64,000 nucleotides of DNA from Sipunculus nudus (GCA_026874595.1 CM049317.1:70083618-70147617), one strand, 5' to 3'. Counted from the first letter of the stretch, positions 1 to 11,450 are shown. Program-made: numbers and translations. Notes: generated from the letters alone by a model not told the origin.

Positions 1-2340
1 GCACTGTTGATATAATTTTCATGTCATGCACACATAAGGATTTCAGCTTTTTAGTTTAGAAAGCTGAAAGAAATTGGCCAAAAATTGTAGCTTTTGTTAA
101 TGTTTCTATGAGACCATGTCAGACCTTGGCCCTCTCCAGCCCCTCTTGAGGCACCTGTATGTTGACCTTGTTGAACTTTCAGCAAATTATGCATGCTTGA
201 GGCGAGGCATAAACTCCAGGCAGCTTATTATATAATGGCCAGCCACAGTTGATCCAGGTGTCCAACCCAACTCATCTATTAGTTTTAACCAACAACATAA
301 CAATAAACAATAAATTAATAATTTTTTATTGGTTTTTAATAACAAATTAAAGAAAAATAGAAAAGGAATTTGTTAGTTTATAATAACAGGAAATTAACTT
401 GCAGTTACTGATGATATAAGAATCTTGTATCGATGGACAGAATGTCATGTATTCCAAATAACACCATGCAGTCACCTATGGTATTTTTCAGTTCAATTTT
501 AATGATAAAAAAGTAAATCATATTATTTATTACTAATGATTGGGGATCATATGAAGGAAAGTAATGATGGACAAAGATGCAGTTGATAATATTAATCTAG
601 ATTCCTACTGTGTCTAGTGTGTACATCGATGTGAAATTAGTCCAAAATGAATATATTACATTTATTTTTTTAAATATAAATAAAAGCCATAAAACCAGGT
701 ACTTGTGATCATTATTTAAATGTGTTAATTTTGTATATTCTGGATACTCAACATCATTGTTCGGTGAAAACTGAATAAATACCCATCATGGTGCGAATAA
801 TTTGCAATTGTATTTAAATACGAATATGAATATGTAATCCATTATAAAATTTCTTGCATACAGAACGGGAATCAGGTAAAAATGAAAGTATATGAATACC
901 AGTGCAAATACTTTCAAAATGTATTCATGAATGCATTCATGAATATATTCTTTAATTTTATTTTAATAATCATTTCAGTTATATTTCATTTTAAAAAATC
1001 ATAGGGTTCTCTTATTATTTTTAATAAAAATTATATTTGGGACAATATTTGTAATTTTTTTAATTAATAATTAAACTCTTATATTATATGTTCTGCTTAT
1101 AAGTTATATGGCCAAGTCAAAATCTGTGTGACAGTAGTACTCCATTTGTTAATAAAATAAATGAAATCAATCCTCTTCCCTGTCTCCAAAGATACTATCA
1201 AAATCATACATAAGCTAAGCAACAACAACTCATAATACAGCTTATATTTATTACCACACAAAACCAGCATGTGAATCATATCTAAATCATAGTTTTTTAT
1301 CATATATAACAGCTGAGCGCCGTGGCCCATAGGTCCCTTGTTAAATTTATTAATCTTGGTTAACCATGTCATAGGCAAATGGTTATAAGGAGTAGTTTGA
1401 CGTATGCGTCTGAACCTTTAGATGCATGTCTTGGATTATTTTGCAGGTCTTTGATTACTTCCGCTCATACAATTGACTGCTGGTGCCAGCTAGCTTTTAA
1501 TAAAAAAATTCTGCTGATCTCACGTACAGTTTTTTTGTCAGTCCAGGTTCTTCTAAGAGTCAAACAAAACTGGCTGCACTCATACATACGTACACTAAAA
1601 AATCAAATAAGACCTCTGTTAACAAAATTATGCTATAATAAAAATTAAAAAAAGATACATTCTCTGGAGAGGCGCTTTCTTAACACCAATAATGAATATA
1701 ATCACATAAATACACAGAGTCCAGTCATGATGTCAAACAGCAAAGTTCCTGATAACTCGGTTCCTAACCATTTGGCTGTCGCGCACACATGTAACATCTT
1801 GATGTAACACTCTCCTGTATTCAAGTAGTTTCTATAATCCTCCATCTCTCGCTATGTATACACGTTTCACAATCCCCGCTCTGTGCACAGACTATTCTTT
1901 CTGACCGTTAAACAGTCTCTCTCACAGCTGATGTCTCCTGGAATCATCCAGACCTGGTAATAGAATAAACTTCAACACAACAATAGCTTGTAACTCTACG
2001 GTAATGCGTATATATAAAGTCCTCGGTTGTTCTTGGAAACGCACACAGGAATCAAGCCGCCAGATAACCAGTCCTTCGGAAAAATGAGTTACTTGCTCTG
2101 GTCCTTTACAGAGAAATCACTTTTGGCCTTCCCCAGACATCGACTATCTACACATGTAGACACCACATCAGCTGTCGCCACTGTGACAGATGCAGACCGG
2201 TCCAAGGACTGCTATAGGTATCATTAGTCTATGCCTCACCCATACGCTAAAATGAGCCCTTCTCTTGTACTCGCACATAATTGGCTTTGCTAATACTCTT
2301 GAGAGGTTTACCAGAAACAGCCTGTATCTCAAATCTAAAC
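1..2340. other. A+T-rich stretch without recognisable genes
   Basis: I see no coding sequence, RNA gene or mobile-element domain that I can name. The short ORFs on both strands have no recognisable motifs and A+T-rich composition typical of chance ORFs. The right part, about 1740-2340, lies on the 3' side of the minus-strand gypsy fragment that follows. It could hold a decayed remainder of that element, but I found no LTR ends to support this. Confidence 0.4.
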
Positions 2341-2342
2341 TC

Positions 2343-2881
2343 TTATAACACTAAAACAAATCTCACTGCTCTCTTGAGAGGTTTGTGATCTGATAGAATC
2401 GTATATGGTCTGCATGACAAGTACACCTCGAATTTCTGAACTGCCCAATCAGTTGCCACACACGTTCTCAGTGATAGAGTTATTCTCTCTCTAGCCAGTG
2501 ATTTCCTTCTAGCATAAGCTATCGGATGCATCCTCACATCATGTTCCTGCATAAGGATACTTTCGATTCCGACATTCGATGCGTCGCATTTCAGGTAGAA
2601 CCGCTTGCTGAAATCGAACAGCCTAAGAATCGGGGGATCGGCCAGCTTAGCTTTAAGTGAGCTGTACGCATTCTCATGGACCTCTTTCTATTCTATTTTG
2701 TTAGGCTGTTCTTTTCGCGTAAGGTCCACTGAACCACTATTTCAGCAAAGTTGGACACGAACTTCCGGTAATAACCGGTAATGCCTTGAAAGGCTGACAA
2801 GGGTTTCTTGGTTTTCGCTCTTTTATGCTCTGTTTTTTTCTTAAGGAGCGACGGGTTCGTAGTTAGGTATCCAGGGCCCAC
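2343..2881 (-). pseudogene. Ty3/gypsy-like pol remnant (end of RT and RNase H)
   Basis: Read on the minus strand, this encodes the connection and RNase H part of a Ty3/gypsy polyprotein, in the expected order. Near 2760-2800 is the end-of-RT motif GYYRKFVSNFAE. Near 2560-2640 is the RNase H start, including LADPPILRLFDFSKRFYLKC followed by DASN, whose Asp is a usual catalytic residue. Near 2400-2520 are HPIAYARRK and the motif ILSDHKPLK. The product would be part of a retrotransposon reverse transcriptase. Frames change between 2693 and 2640 and no complete pol, gag or integrase is present, so this is a dead fragment. The family call is secure from motif order; the clade within Ty3/gypsy is not determinable by eye. 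Confidence 0.85.
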
Positions 2882-3040
2882 AAAGTAGCCTAAAAATCCA
2901 GCCTACTATAACCTACAAATATTTCCGCTGGTTTAGCCGCAAGTGTGTCACTCTCTAGACTAGCTTGCACTTCTCCAGGGGCGTAGACAGGGTTGAGGGA
3001 AGGGAGGGGGCCATGATCAGTGACCGAGCTCTAAATTCGA

Positions 3041-3339
3041 AAACGGGGGGGGGGGGGGGGGGGGAGGGTTATAGGGGCGCTAATGTGCATGTATGGGTAC
3101 TATGAAAACAGTTACATAAACATGTAAATGCACGTATATATACATATATATATATATATTACTATTATTAATAATATTATTATTACTATACGTTATATAT
3201 TTTAGTGTATGAAAATATGATCTTTTTTTAGTTTCCAATTATGAACCATGGGGGGGGGAGGGTTATAGAGGCGCTAATGTGCATGTATGGGTACTATGAA
3301 AGTAGTTATATAAACGTGTAAATGCACGTATATATATAC

Positions 3340-3370
<31 letters not shown>

Positions 3371-3480
3371 GATTACTATTATTAATAATATTATTATTAC
3401 TATACGTTATATATTTTAGTGTATGAAAATATGATTTTTGTTTTAATTTCCAATTATGAAGCATTGTTTGATTATGATTA
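3041..3480. repeat. Tandem duplication of a ~210-230 bp unit with G-run and (TA)n
   Basis: Two head-to-tail copies are visible, about 3041-3249 and 3250-3480. Each starts with a G tract and 'gagggttata', continues through 'gcgctaatgtgcatgtatgg', a short (TA)n run and 'ttattaataatattattatt', and ends near 'tttccaattatgaa'. The copies differ by a few substitutions and by the length of the (TA)n run. The first G tract is about 20 G long (3045-3064). No coding content was seen. Confidence 0.85.
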
Positions 3481-3840
3481 GTTAAGGTACATGGGGAGGG
3501 TATGGGAGGGGGATACCCCCTCCCATATTGGGAAATGTTTTGAATATGCAATGTAAGGTGATTTTGAGACAATTTTCACAAAAAATGAGGATTTCCTGTT
3601 CCTGAAAAACTGTTCCCTTATGTCTTTTGCGTCATGTAGTCAAACTGTAAAGGGGTTCAATATTTAATATTTATAATTCTTCAAAATAAGGATATAAAAT
3701 TTCAAATGTTTTCAAACAAGTCAATGGCGCAAAGGCGCATTTACGTTTTTACCTTGCAAAATATTATCTTTAAATGTAATGCTCGGAGTGAAATAACTGA
3801 TGTTTTGAGGTTTTATGTTAAACTTTGCATTTTAACGGGA

Positions 3841-3990
3841 TTCGTAGTCTCGACAGCACACAGGACTCCTAAGAGCACAGACCGCGAGTTCGAGTACCAG
3901 TATCACCAGAGCCGTGAGATTGTTCACGGTCGACCCCATCAAGGGCCTGTTGTTCTGCAGTTGCTCCGCAGCTGTTCATAAATTTCCTTA
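3841..3990 (+). repeat. tRNA-derived SINE, tRNA-Arg-like head
   Basis: The segment reads like a degraded tRNA. 'agcacacaggactcctaa' resembles an anticodon arm with CCT, and 'gcgagttcgagtacc' at about 3884-3898 is close to a pol III B box. A body ending near 3980 follows. The A-box region (3845-3860) is poorly conserved and the fold is incomplete, so this is not a functional tRNA gene. The tRNA-Arg assignment is an inference from the loop sequence. Confidence 0.55.
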
Positions 3991-4050
3991 TACTCAACTA
4001 ATAAATTTGAAAGTAATTAAATGCAAATAACTTTAATAAAATCTAATTGA

Positions 4051-4162
4051 TAATTAAAAAAAAAATAAAAAACGAAAATTAATCACGAAAATTGGGAAAT
4101 TAGATAAATGAGAGATACTGCAAGGGGTCGCGCGCTGAAGGCGCTCCGTCTGGATCTGCCAC
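4051..4162 (+). repeat. Direct repeat, copy 1 (pair with 5027-5136)
   Basis: This 112-bp segment recurs at 5027-5136 in the same orientation. I see only a 2-bp length difference in an A run. It starts with an A-rich stretch and ends with 'cgctccgtctggatctgcca'. The copies are 974-976 bp apart and flank the (TA)n and 'ggactcgg' repeat region. Confidence 0.9.
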
Positions 4163-4182
4163 TGATAGCAAAGGCAATTGAA

Positions 4183-4231
<49 letters not shown>

Positions 4232-4243
4232 TTATTTATTTAT
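4183..4243. repeat. (GT)n(TA)n(TTTA)n compound microsatellite
   Basis: Directly visible: a short GT run (4183-4192), about 17 TA units (to 4227), then four TTTA units. It interrupts the region between the two 111-bp direct repeats. ORFs through it are artefacts. Confidence 0.95.
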
Positions 4244-4249
4244 TAGATT

Positions 4250-4760
4250 AAGTGAAATTCCGAAAGGACGGCGAGTACTGGATGCGACGGTGGGGCCATG
4301 TCTCCAGGTTCCTGGACTCAGACTTGTAATCACAAGACTTGAGATATCAGACCAAGTCCATCTCAAGTACAGTAGCAAAAGCCACATACCAAAGAGACTT
4401 ATATCTATGTGCGAACTACTAATAGAATATTACAAAAAAGGACCATATACCACGTTTTAGCCAAGCATCGGAAGCTAACGTTATAAACATCTAAGAAAAA
4501 CATGTGAAAACTAAATCTAACACATACATGATAAAGTCGTCATATTTCCATTTTAAATTTCTTTTAACAAGGGATTTAGCATTGGACTAGGACTCGCACT
4601 TGGACTCGGATTTCAAATGACACGATCTCGAAGAGGGTGGACTTGGACTCGAAACTCAAGGACTCGGACTTGGACTCGAATCTCAAGGACTCGGACTTGG
4701 ACTCGAGTGTCCTGGACTGCGACTTGCACTGGGACTCGGGTGTTGTGTACTCGACTACAC
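4250..4760 (+). repeat. Dispersed repeat with 'ggactcggacttggactcg' minisatellite
   Basis: About 4590-4740 contains degenerate tandem units of roughly 18 bp (ggactcggacttggactc and variants). The segment to its left has words shared in the same order with the palindrome arms near 59280-59480. Examples are 'ccaagca(t)..cgtcgg/atcgg-agc' and 'cggatttc..aaatgac.c'. This is therefore a diverged copy of the same repeat. No function can be read from it. Confidence 0.65.
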
Positions 4761-5026
4761 CAATTCACGCATGTAAGAAAGCTAAAAACGAAACATCTGA
4801 TAGGTCACCAGTCAAATGAGACCCTATTCTGACAGAAAGTTTTCAGAAAAAAATCCATTCACCTGATCTCTAGTTATAGGCCTTAACGACCACCGAAGCA
4901 ACACCTGGCTGAAAAATAAAGCACCGGAACATAATAGTTATTGTTGAAACCACCCGGCCTGCTAGATTGTTTTGATATCAAGAATGATAATATTCCTAAA
5001 GATAAAAAAAATGGTATAAAATGGTA

Positions 5027-5136
5027 TAATTAAAAAAAATAAAAAACGAAAATTAATCACGAAAATTGGGAAATTAGATAAATGAGAGATACTGCAAGGG
5101 GTCGCGCGCTGAAGGCGCTCCGTCTGGATCTGCCAC
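5027..5136 (+). repeat. Direct repeat, copy 2 (pair with 4051-4162)
   Basis: Same sequence as 4051-4162 apart from two fewer A in the A run. The near-perfect match implies a recent duplication, or a recently inserted element present twice. Confidence 0.9.
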
Positions 5137-5343
5137 GACGTGTGGATACGTGTGGATACTTGTGCTGATATTTCGGAACACCCTGAAAGCTGGCCAATTT
5201 TTGAAAGCACTGATACCAGTTTGAGCTGCTCTCCACAACGGATTTACACTATAATCGTTCTGGATTTCATGTGCTCTAACCGCTGGTTTGTTTAACACGT
5301 TTTTCTGGGTTCCAACACCAGGGCTGGCACAGGGGGAAAGAAT

Positions 5344-5878
5344 TAGGACCATCGACTTGGAACCCTGACCTGAACACGTGAATAATATTAAACAATCAGT
5401 AAAGACAGGAAAACTGGAAGACCACGTTGCAATAGTACGAAACGCGGTCGCCAACGAGCATAATAATTTTCCTGCGTCATATCCTTATGAAACAAAAAGT
5501 AAAGGAGCTTTGAGAATGGTACCTTTGATTCGATCTGTTCTGATGGATGATTTATTCGAAGTTATTGATTTTTCCGTCGTTATGATTAAATTCGACGCTT
5601 AAGGTTTTGAAGACAAAGCGCTCCGAAATTCCACAAGGTTTTTTCCAAAAGTTATTTGTTCCATTTATTCTAATGGAGTGGGTGTTTCCGCAGCAAGTGT
5701 ATGATAAAGATAAATGTAGGGTAGAGTACCTCATATCAATAAAGAAAGTCAACGGGTGTACTACCTGTGGTTAATCTTCTAATAATATCTTTCTAACCAA
5801 TTGACACATCTTGAAATGGACAAATGGAAATCATAGCCGGAAGATTTTATTTGGCGCTATAATTTAATTGATCCGCTA
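5344..5878 (+). pseudogene. FkbM-type methyltransferase pseudogene, 3' fragment
   Basis: Homologous to roughly residues 138-317 of the intact gene at 42130-43083. Readable landmarks are EP-stop-PEHVNNIKQS near 5360-5395, GKLEDHVAIVRNA, SVLMDDLFEVIDFSV, IKFDA-stop-GFEDKAL near 5585-5620, and a C-terminus IWRYNLIDPLY ending at 5878. Damage: the Trp of the conserved EPWP motif is TGA, the Glu of the conserved DAEG motif is TAA, about six residues after KGALRMVP are deleted, and there is a frameshift near 5640. Sequence left of 5344 has no FkbM similarity, so the 5' half is missing. It cannot make a working enzyme. Confidence 0.92.
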
Positions 5879-5894
5879 TATGTATATACTCTCT

Positions 5895-5895
<1 letters not shown>

Positions 5896-5954
<59 letters not shown>
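5896..5954. repeat. (CT)n(TA)n microsatellite
   Basis: A run of about 18 CT units followed by about 11 AT units, immediately downstream of the FkbM pseudogene. Confidence 0.95.
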
Positions 5955-6361
5955 GATGTCATATCCCAAGCCGCCAGTAGCTGGGGCTATTTAAGCCTCA
6001 CTATGTATGAGGGGTCTAATACTTTTGTCTATCGCAAATAGTTACTGCATAGGATGTCCGGAAATTTTACCGAGTGTTAAGATAACATCCAAGGAACGTT
6101 GGAGTTAATTCGATTCACCTTACACGTTTTGTTTAAAACCAAAGGATAGTATCTCATTGTTCTGGTTATTTCATTTAAATAGATCGGTATGATCGGTATA
6201 AGCGGTGACAGGTGTGTAGACCTTCACATCAGAGAAGATCATCCTGTTTGTTCTGTTCATATATTTTATTCAACATGTTAAATACATTTGAACAGCAGAC
6301 ATTGTCTCTTGTCAAAACGTAGTACCCTTGATTTTTTTTATAATCGTTGGAAAGAGGCAGT

Positions 6362-6569
6362 TAATATTTTATCTGTGTATGTTAGATCTCCTTAGGTCTC
6401 GTCGGTTATGTTATGTTCTGTTATACTCTATTTGGGCATGTTATTTCCCGTTACATTTTTTCTGTGTACATGATGCCCCCCTGTATTTTGTCTGTGTATG
6501 TTATATTGCACTAGATGTCAAAACTGTTAATACAACTAGTTGGCAAGTAGTTGTTTTCATCTGTGTACA

Positions 6570-6571
<2 letters not shown>
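6362..6571 (+). repeat. Mobile-looking repeat abutting (TA)n, copy 1 (inverted pair with 20706-20914)
   Basis: About 210 bp that recurs almost unchanged, in opposite orientation, at 20706-20914. It contains a recurring phrase, 'ctgtgtatgtta' or 'ctgtgtacatg', about every 50-60 bp. Its right end is 'ctgtgtacaatt', followed directly by a (TA)n array, exactly as in the other copy. Similarity stops near 6362, where 'gataaaata' is followed by unrelated sequence. I see no coding motif. Confidence 0.85.

Positions 6572-6617
<46 letters not shown>
6572..6617. repeat. (TA)n microsatellite
   Basis: About 23 TA units directly at the end of the 6362-6571 repeat. Confidence 0.97.
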
Positions 6618-6619
<2 letters not shown>

Positions 6620-6639
6620 CATAACCAATAAACAAGAGT

Positions 6640-7200
6640 GCGGACTAGCTGACTAGCCAGAAATAAGTTGGAATAAACTACAATGGTGTGACCTAAAGGG
6701 AAAGGGCTGAACCTGCTCGAATATAAAACAATTTTGTCAAAATGAGAGGTCGTTCTCGGCAAACTACACGAGGCCTGTATCAATGGTGAATATGCATTTC
6801 ATGTAAACTTCAAAGTACCTGTTTGGTTCAGAGTATAAAGGACACGTCTAAATGTTTTGTTTAATTGCTTCATTAGCCATCACGCATGCATAAAATGGAT
6901 TATCTATGATTTCATCTGAAACGAGTAAATATTTAGCATTTTGCTTTCATTATGCATGTAATATTCCTAATTTTCTTTTTCCTTTTTAAAAAGAGGTGCT
7001 GACTCGACTTAGGGTTATACTGATTTGCTTTCTCTTTAAATTATGCGACCGTTTATTATTTTATCTTTACAAAGGCTGCGACCTTGTAAGTGGGTTTCAG
7101 TGAACTGGCTAAACTATTCCAGACGCAATATGCATGTGGAATAAAAGATTCCCAGAGATCTATGTCCAAAATAGGGGCTTAGAGGCTCAAATAGTCACCA
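6640..7200. other. Unassigned intergenic stretch
   Basis: No coding motif, RNA gene or repeat with another copy in this window was recognised. Confidence 0.4.
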
Positions 7201-7550
7201 GTGGCGTCTTTAACTAGAAAAGCATGGCACCAGGGATGCAATAATATCCACAAACCTTGACAAGAGCAACAGAGTTATCACCGCTTTATTCCCTTATTCA
7301 TGTTTGACTCCAAACTTGACGAGTCTTGACAAGACTATATCTGTGTCCATGAAAACGTGTCAAATGCTTATCTATGCAGAAAACTAGCCCTCTCCAGTTT
7401 ATAAAGTGACCGAGTTATAGACGTTTTGCCAAACCTCGCATATTCTCGCTTGACGTCATACATGACGAGATTCGACGAGACTATAACTAAGTCCATAAAA
7501 ACGTAACAAATGCTTATTTATGCAAAAAAAAAACTAGACCTTTAGATTCC
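7200..7550 (+). repeat. Degenerate tandem repeat, ~147-bp period
   Basis: The phrase 'caaatgcttat.tatgca..aaaactag' occurs at about 7358 and again at about 7506, with related sequence between (gagttatagac, gacgagattcgacgagac). Similar units occur at 13530-13650 and 43970-44280, the latter in the flank of the second FkbM gene. This may be a piece of the FkbM flanking repeat. Confidence 0.6.
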
Positions 7551-7579
7551 TGTACCAAGGGGCAGAGAGCGATGAAAGA

Positions 7580-9800
7580 TCAGCGTATGTGCTACAAATG
7601 TCGCCAGGTTGGCCATTTAGCTAGGAACTGCGAGTCATCAGGTGGCACAACTGACGGTCACGTCTCTTGATCTCTCCGCTCCGCAGAGGAAGGAGGGACG
7701 GTGATAGAAACGATTCCACAGGAAAGCGAAGCAATCAAGCAGTGGCTTATAAAGTCAGAGTCTCAGTGTCAATATTAGATATGTGATTCATTACAGTTTT
7801 CAGGATTATTACATTGAATGATCCCGGCCTACGGAATATGAAAAAAAACAGGACCCTTTTCGATTTGTTAGATCAAATAATATTTATGTAACTTTTTTGT
7901 AGGAAACATATGTAAAGGAGTCTGATGTGCATTTATGGACTTCTGAGTGGAATGTTGAGGTGTTTTCATTGCCCTATACCTGCCATTCTAGAGGTTATAT
8001 TATATTATTAAACAAAAAGTGCACCGTAAGTAATATTAAGATTTTAAGTGATACCGTGAATAGCCGAGTACAGATAATTACATGTAATATATATGATGAA
8101 GATTTCGCTCTGGCTAACGATGAAAATAATAAATGTACTTTTTCAAAATATTGGAGAGGACGATAAAGAGAAATATTGATATTTCTATGTAAAATGTAAT
8201 TGTGGCCGGTGATATGAATGCTGTAGTAGACCCAGAGTTAGATGTTATCGCAGGAAAACCACAAAGAGTTACTGATAGTTTTAATGATTTTGTTAATTCA
8301 TTGAATTTAACTGATGCATGGAGAACATCACACACTGAGGTAAAAATTTTGGAAGAAGTCCCAACCTTTTACAGCAAACGGTTGGACTACATTTTTGTCA
8401 ATGACTTATTAGCTGGCAAATGCTAAGGCTGCTTTATTAAGGACTATGCAAAATCAGACCATGGTACGGTACAATTGAATCTGAGGCTTGATAAATATAT
8501 ACTGGGACCGGGATACTAGAAATTAAATGTATCCCTTTTACAAAGGGATAAAGACTTTATTGACTCAATCAATGATGTAATTAAAGAAACTGAGGTAAAG
8601 TATAAAGATATTGTGGGCCACCAGGTACCGTGGGAGCATTGTAAGGTAAATATAAAGTTTGCTGTGGTTGAATATAGTAAAGTTGCAGCACGGAAACGGA
8701 AGTCTGAACTATTGGAGTTAGAAAAATTGCTGAACATATAGCATAGACAACTTGCAATTAATCCCACTGAATATTCATTAGTTAAGCGATATGAGGAAAC
8801 CAAATTTAAATCGGAAACTTTAAAAACCGTTAACGCTAAAGGCGAATTAGTGAGATCAAAACTAGATGATGTTACGGTTCTTCGATCAACAGAGGATATA
8901 TTATCCGGAATGTATAATCATTTCAATATGCTTTATTCAGGTGAAAATACCTGTGAAGATATACATAATTTTATTGATCAGATGTTCAAAACTTTTGGAC
9001 ATGGGATGATCTTACAATCTAATTGTAAATATAAAGAAATTCATGAGCTATGTGCAGGGGAATTGTAATATGTCTTGATGATGTAATAAGTTATAATATA
9101 GGTATAACATTTGAAGGAAAGGCCTTATATTTAAGGGTTGGATAAGAAGAGGAATATTTTTTGTTGGTCAGATAGTTCATGATCTTAAGCTCTATACTTT
9201 ACAAGAAATTAAAAGAATGTTACGCAATTATGGCGCATTCGATTTTGAATAAATGGCCCTTGATAATGCCCTGATATTACTAAACATAGAAGGGATATTA
9301 GGTTTGCCTTTAACTCTAAGGAGGTTAATTCTATATTGGTTAAACAGTTATATATTGTACCTAGCTGTCAACAGATATGGCAAGCAAAATTTCCATCTGT
9401 AGACTTTGATTGGGAATTTATTTGAGTAAACACCGTCATGCAGTTAAAGAGGCAAGAGTTCAGACTTAATTAATGATGATTCTTCATAATATTTTTCCAA
9501 CGGCAATTTTGTTTAAGAAAATGAAAATTTATGACGATGATAGATGCAAATATTGTCAGGCGATAGATACTATGGAACACATTTTATAACTTGTAAGATT
9601 GTTCAATGTTTTCGGAAGTTAATAGAAGGAGGGTTTGTTGTGAAGCTCGCTACAGAGGTTCAAATCAGGATGAACAGATACAAAAATACATATGCATAGC
9701 AAAGCTCTGTATAAGCAAATTTAAGTATGAGTCATTGCCAAATGTATTGTTTCTGTTTGAGACAGAATGTGGATATAGAAATATGTGTAACTGAAAGACC
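7580..9800 (+). pseudogene. L1/Tx1-like LINE remnant A (gag-type zinc knuckle, APE endonuclease, C-terminal region)
   Basis: Decayed non-LTR retrotransposon. In order: a CCHC zinc knuckle at 7589-7630 (CYKCRQVGHLARNC); an APE-type endonuclease from about 7880 to 8500, with VAGDMNAVVDPELD near 8200-8240, RLDYIFVNDLL near 8380-8410, and a final SDHG near 8455; a linker region of the ORF2 protein at 8516-9060 (WEHCK, ARKRKSELLELEKLL); and a C-terminal region near 9430-9600 with LHNIFPTAILFKKMKI, CKYCQ, then EHIL. The reverse transcriptase expected between these is absent: similarity jumps at about 9070-9100. Many stops and frameshifts make it non-functional. The L1/Tx1 assignment rests on the endonuclease and C-terminal motif style and is moderately sure. 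Confidence 0.8.
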
Positions 9801-9924
9801 TACCTGTATATCACTATGTTATGAACTATTTATTTAAAGGAAGGTCAAGACCAATGCAAACTGCAGGTTGTGCTTTGGAGTAGCTCCAAAATCCATTTCC
9901 ATCCAGGCCATATATTGAGAGAAA

Positions 9925-10650
9925 ATGGATAAAGACACTATGGAAATATTGTTAAAGAGCATGGAAACAAATATCTTGAAACATTTAGACAACAAATTGG
10001 CTGAAATGCAAAGTAAAATGGACTGTAAAATTGAAATTCTGAAAGCTGAGATTCAAGGGACTGATGCATCACTTAAACAGACAGAGGCCCTGGTACAGAA
10101 CATGCAGACTGAGGTAAATAGTGCTATTTGTCATTTAGAAAGTGTATATGAAAGTAAGTTTCAAAAGCTGAAAGATGAATGTAAGAGAGAGCTGGCTACT
10201 TTAGCTGAGGTGAACATATCTCTCTCGAGAGACTTGGGGTCAGCCAGGGCCCACTGTGAAGAATTAGAACAGTACAGTCGCAGAAATAATATAAGAATTA
10301 TTGGTGTCCAGGCGGACTAAAATGATAATTTAAGAGATAAAGTTTAGGAAATGTTCGAGAAGATTGGAGCCCAAGTTGACCCCTGGATGATTGACAGGGT
10401 GCACAGGGTAGGACGCTCAGGGAAACCGAACTGGCCAATTCTGATCAAATTTGTTAGCTACGCATGTAGACAGAACGTGATAACGAAAAAAAAAATTGCT
10501 AAAAGGAACAGGCTTCTATATTTTAAGTTGTTACTGGCAGCTAAAGAACACAACAAAAAGTTCAACTGGCATGGACTTCTGATGGAAAATTAATTGTGAA
10601 AACGGAGGATGTTCAAGATAAAGTCTACTTGGTAAATTCTTTTAAAATAA
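9925..10650 (+). pseudogene. L1/Tx1-like LINE remnant B, ORF1 (coiled coil plus RRM-like nucleic-acid-binding protein)
   Basis: Starts with MDKDTMEILLKSMETN. Residues 1-110 have heptad spacing and few prolines, as in the trimerising coiled coil of L1-type ORF1 proteins. Then comes EELEQYSRRNNIRIIG near 10258-10305, the usual start of the RRM. After two stops (10318 and about 10345), WMIDRVHRVGRSGKP, PILIKFVSY and KTEDVQDKVYLVNSF follow, matching the rest of the RRM and C-terminal domain. The family binds its own RNA in a ribonucleoprotein particle. The two stops make this copy dead. It begins about 120 bp after element A ends. Confidence 0.82.
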
Positions 10651-11450
10651 GTATTTATATTAGTGTGTTGAATTAAGAAGAACATTATCTATATCATTTT
10701 ATGCTACTGTCATATGGAGGATCTATGGTACATACTGAGTGTACCCTGTATATGTATTTCAATTGTATTAAGTTTCTGTTCAGTATTATACCCTGTGGTT
10801 TACATTTTGGCTGTAATATAATATACACAAAGTTTAATGTCATAGCTGAACCTAAGTGTACCATTTATTATCTAATACTGTCTTGCCTTTTGGATACTGT
10901 ATTTTAAATGCAATTAATAATTACTAAATCATGGTTACATGTAAATGTTAATTTATTATACTTAATATTATAAAACTTTTTATATGTACGTATGTTACTT
11001 TCAAATATATCCTTGTATCACATGGATTTAACAGTGAATTTTGAGTTTAAGTACAGATGTTTTTCAACGGTACACTTGCACTAAATTATTTTGCAAAGGG
11101 TGGCATGAAAAGAAAATGTGCCTGGATGGATTTGCGGTTTCACAACATTGCATTGCAGGACCGTAGTAGGGGTATTTGTTGGGGGAAGCTTAAAATAGGT
11201 CAACCCAATAACAGAGGGAACTAAAGCTTTTGGTAAGCCTCTTATGTGTCCTTAAAATGGTCAATGTGTGTTTCTTGTGTCAAGGCCAAAGCAGGGGGAA
11301 AATGTGTTTCCCCTGCAGGTATTGTACTGTCCTAGTAACCTTAATGCACTGACGAGAGTCTCTGACATGTTTGATATATCTCTGTATGCGGTAAAACATA
11401 TTATATTTACTTGAAGTGTTCAATAGTTGCAGCTGTAATTTAAATATTAA
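10650..11450. other. Spacer between ORF1 and ORF2 of LINE remnant B
   Basis: About 800 bp of A+T-rich sequence with no recognisable domain, lying between the two LINE coding remnants. It may be the inter-ORF region of the element or decayed ORF2 leader; the sequence does not decide. Confidence 0.4.

Noticed and set aside
3841-3900. Functional tRNA-Arg gene
   Set aside because: The D-arm and acceptor stem are degraded; a SINE head is the better fit.
4617-4832. Thr-Arg-Trp or Asp-Leu-Asp-Ser repeat protein
   Set aside because: Open frames created by the ggactcgg minisatellite in two overlapping frames; no independent coding evidence.
5074-5454. 126-codon minus-strand ORF overlapping the FkbM pseudogene start
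   Set aside because: Antisense to the FkbM fragment over part of its length and to the 111-bp repeat over another; no motif recognised.
6511-6783. ORFs with long (Ile-Tyr)n tracts here and at 15123, 19338, 20552, 20575, 36000, 54652-54965
   Set aside because: They are translations of (TA)n microsatellites, open in several frames and both strands by composition.
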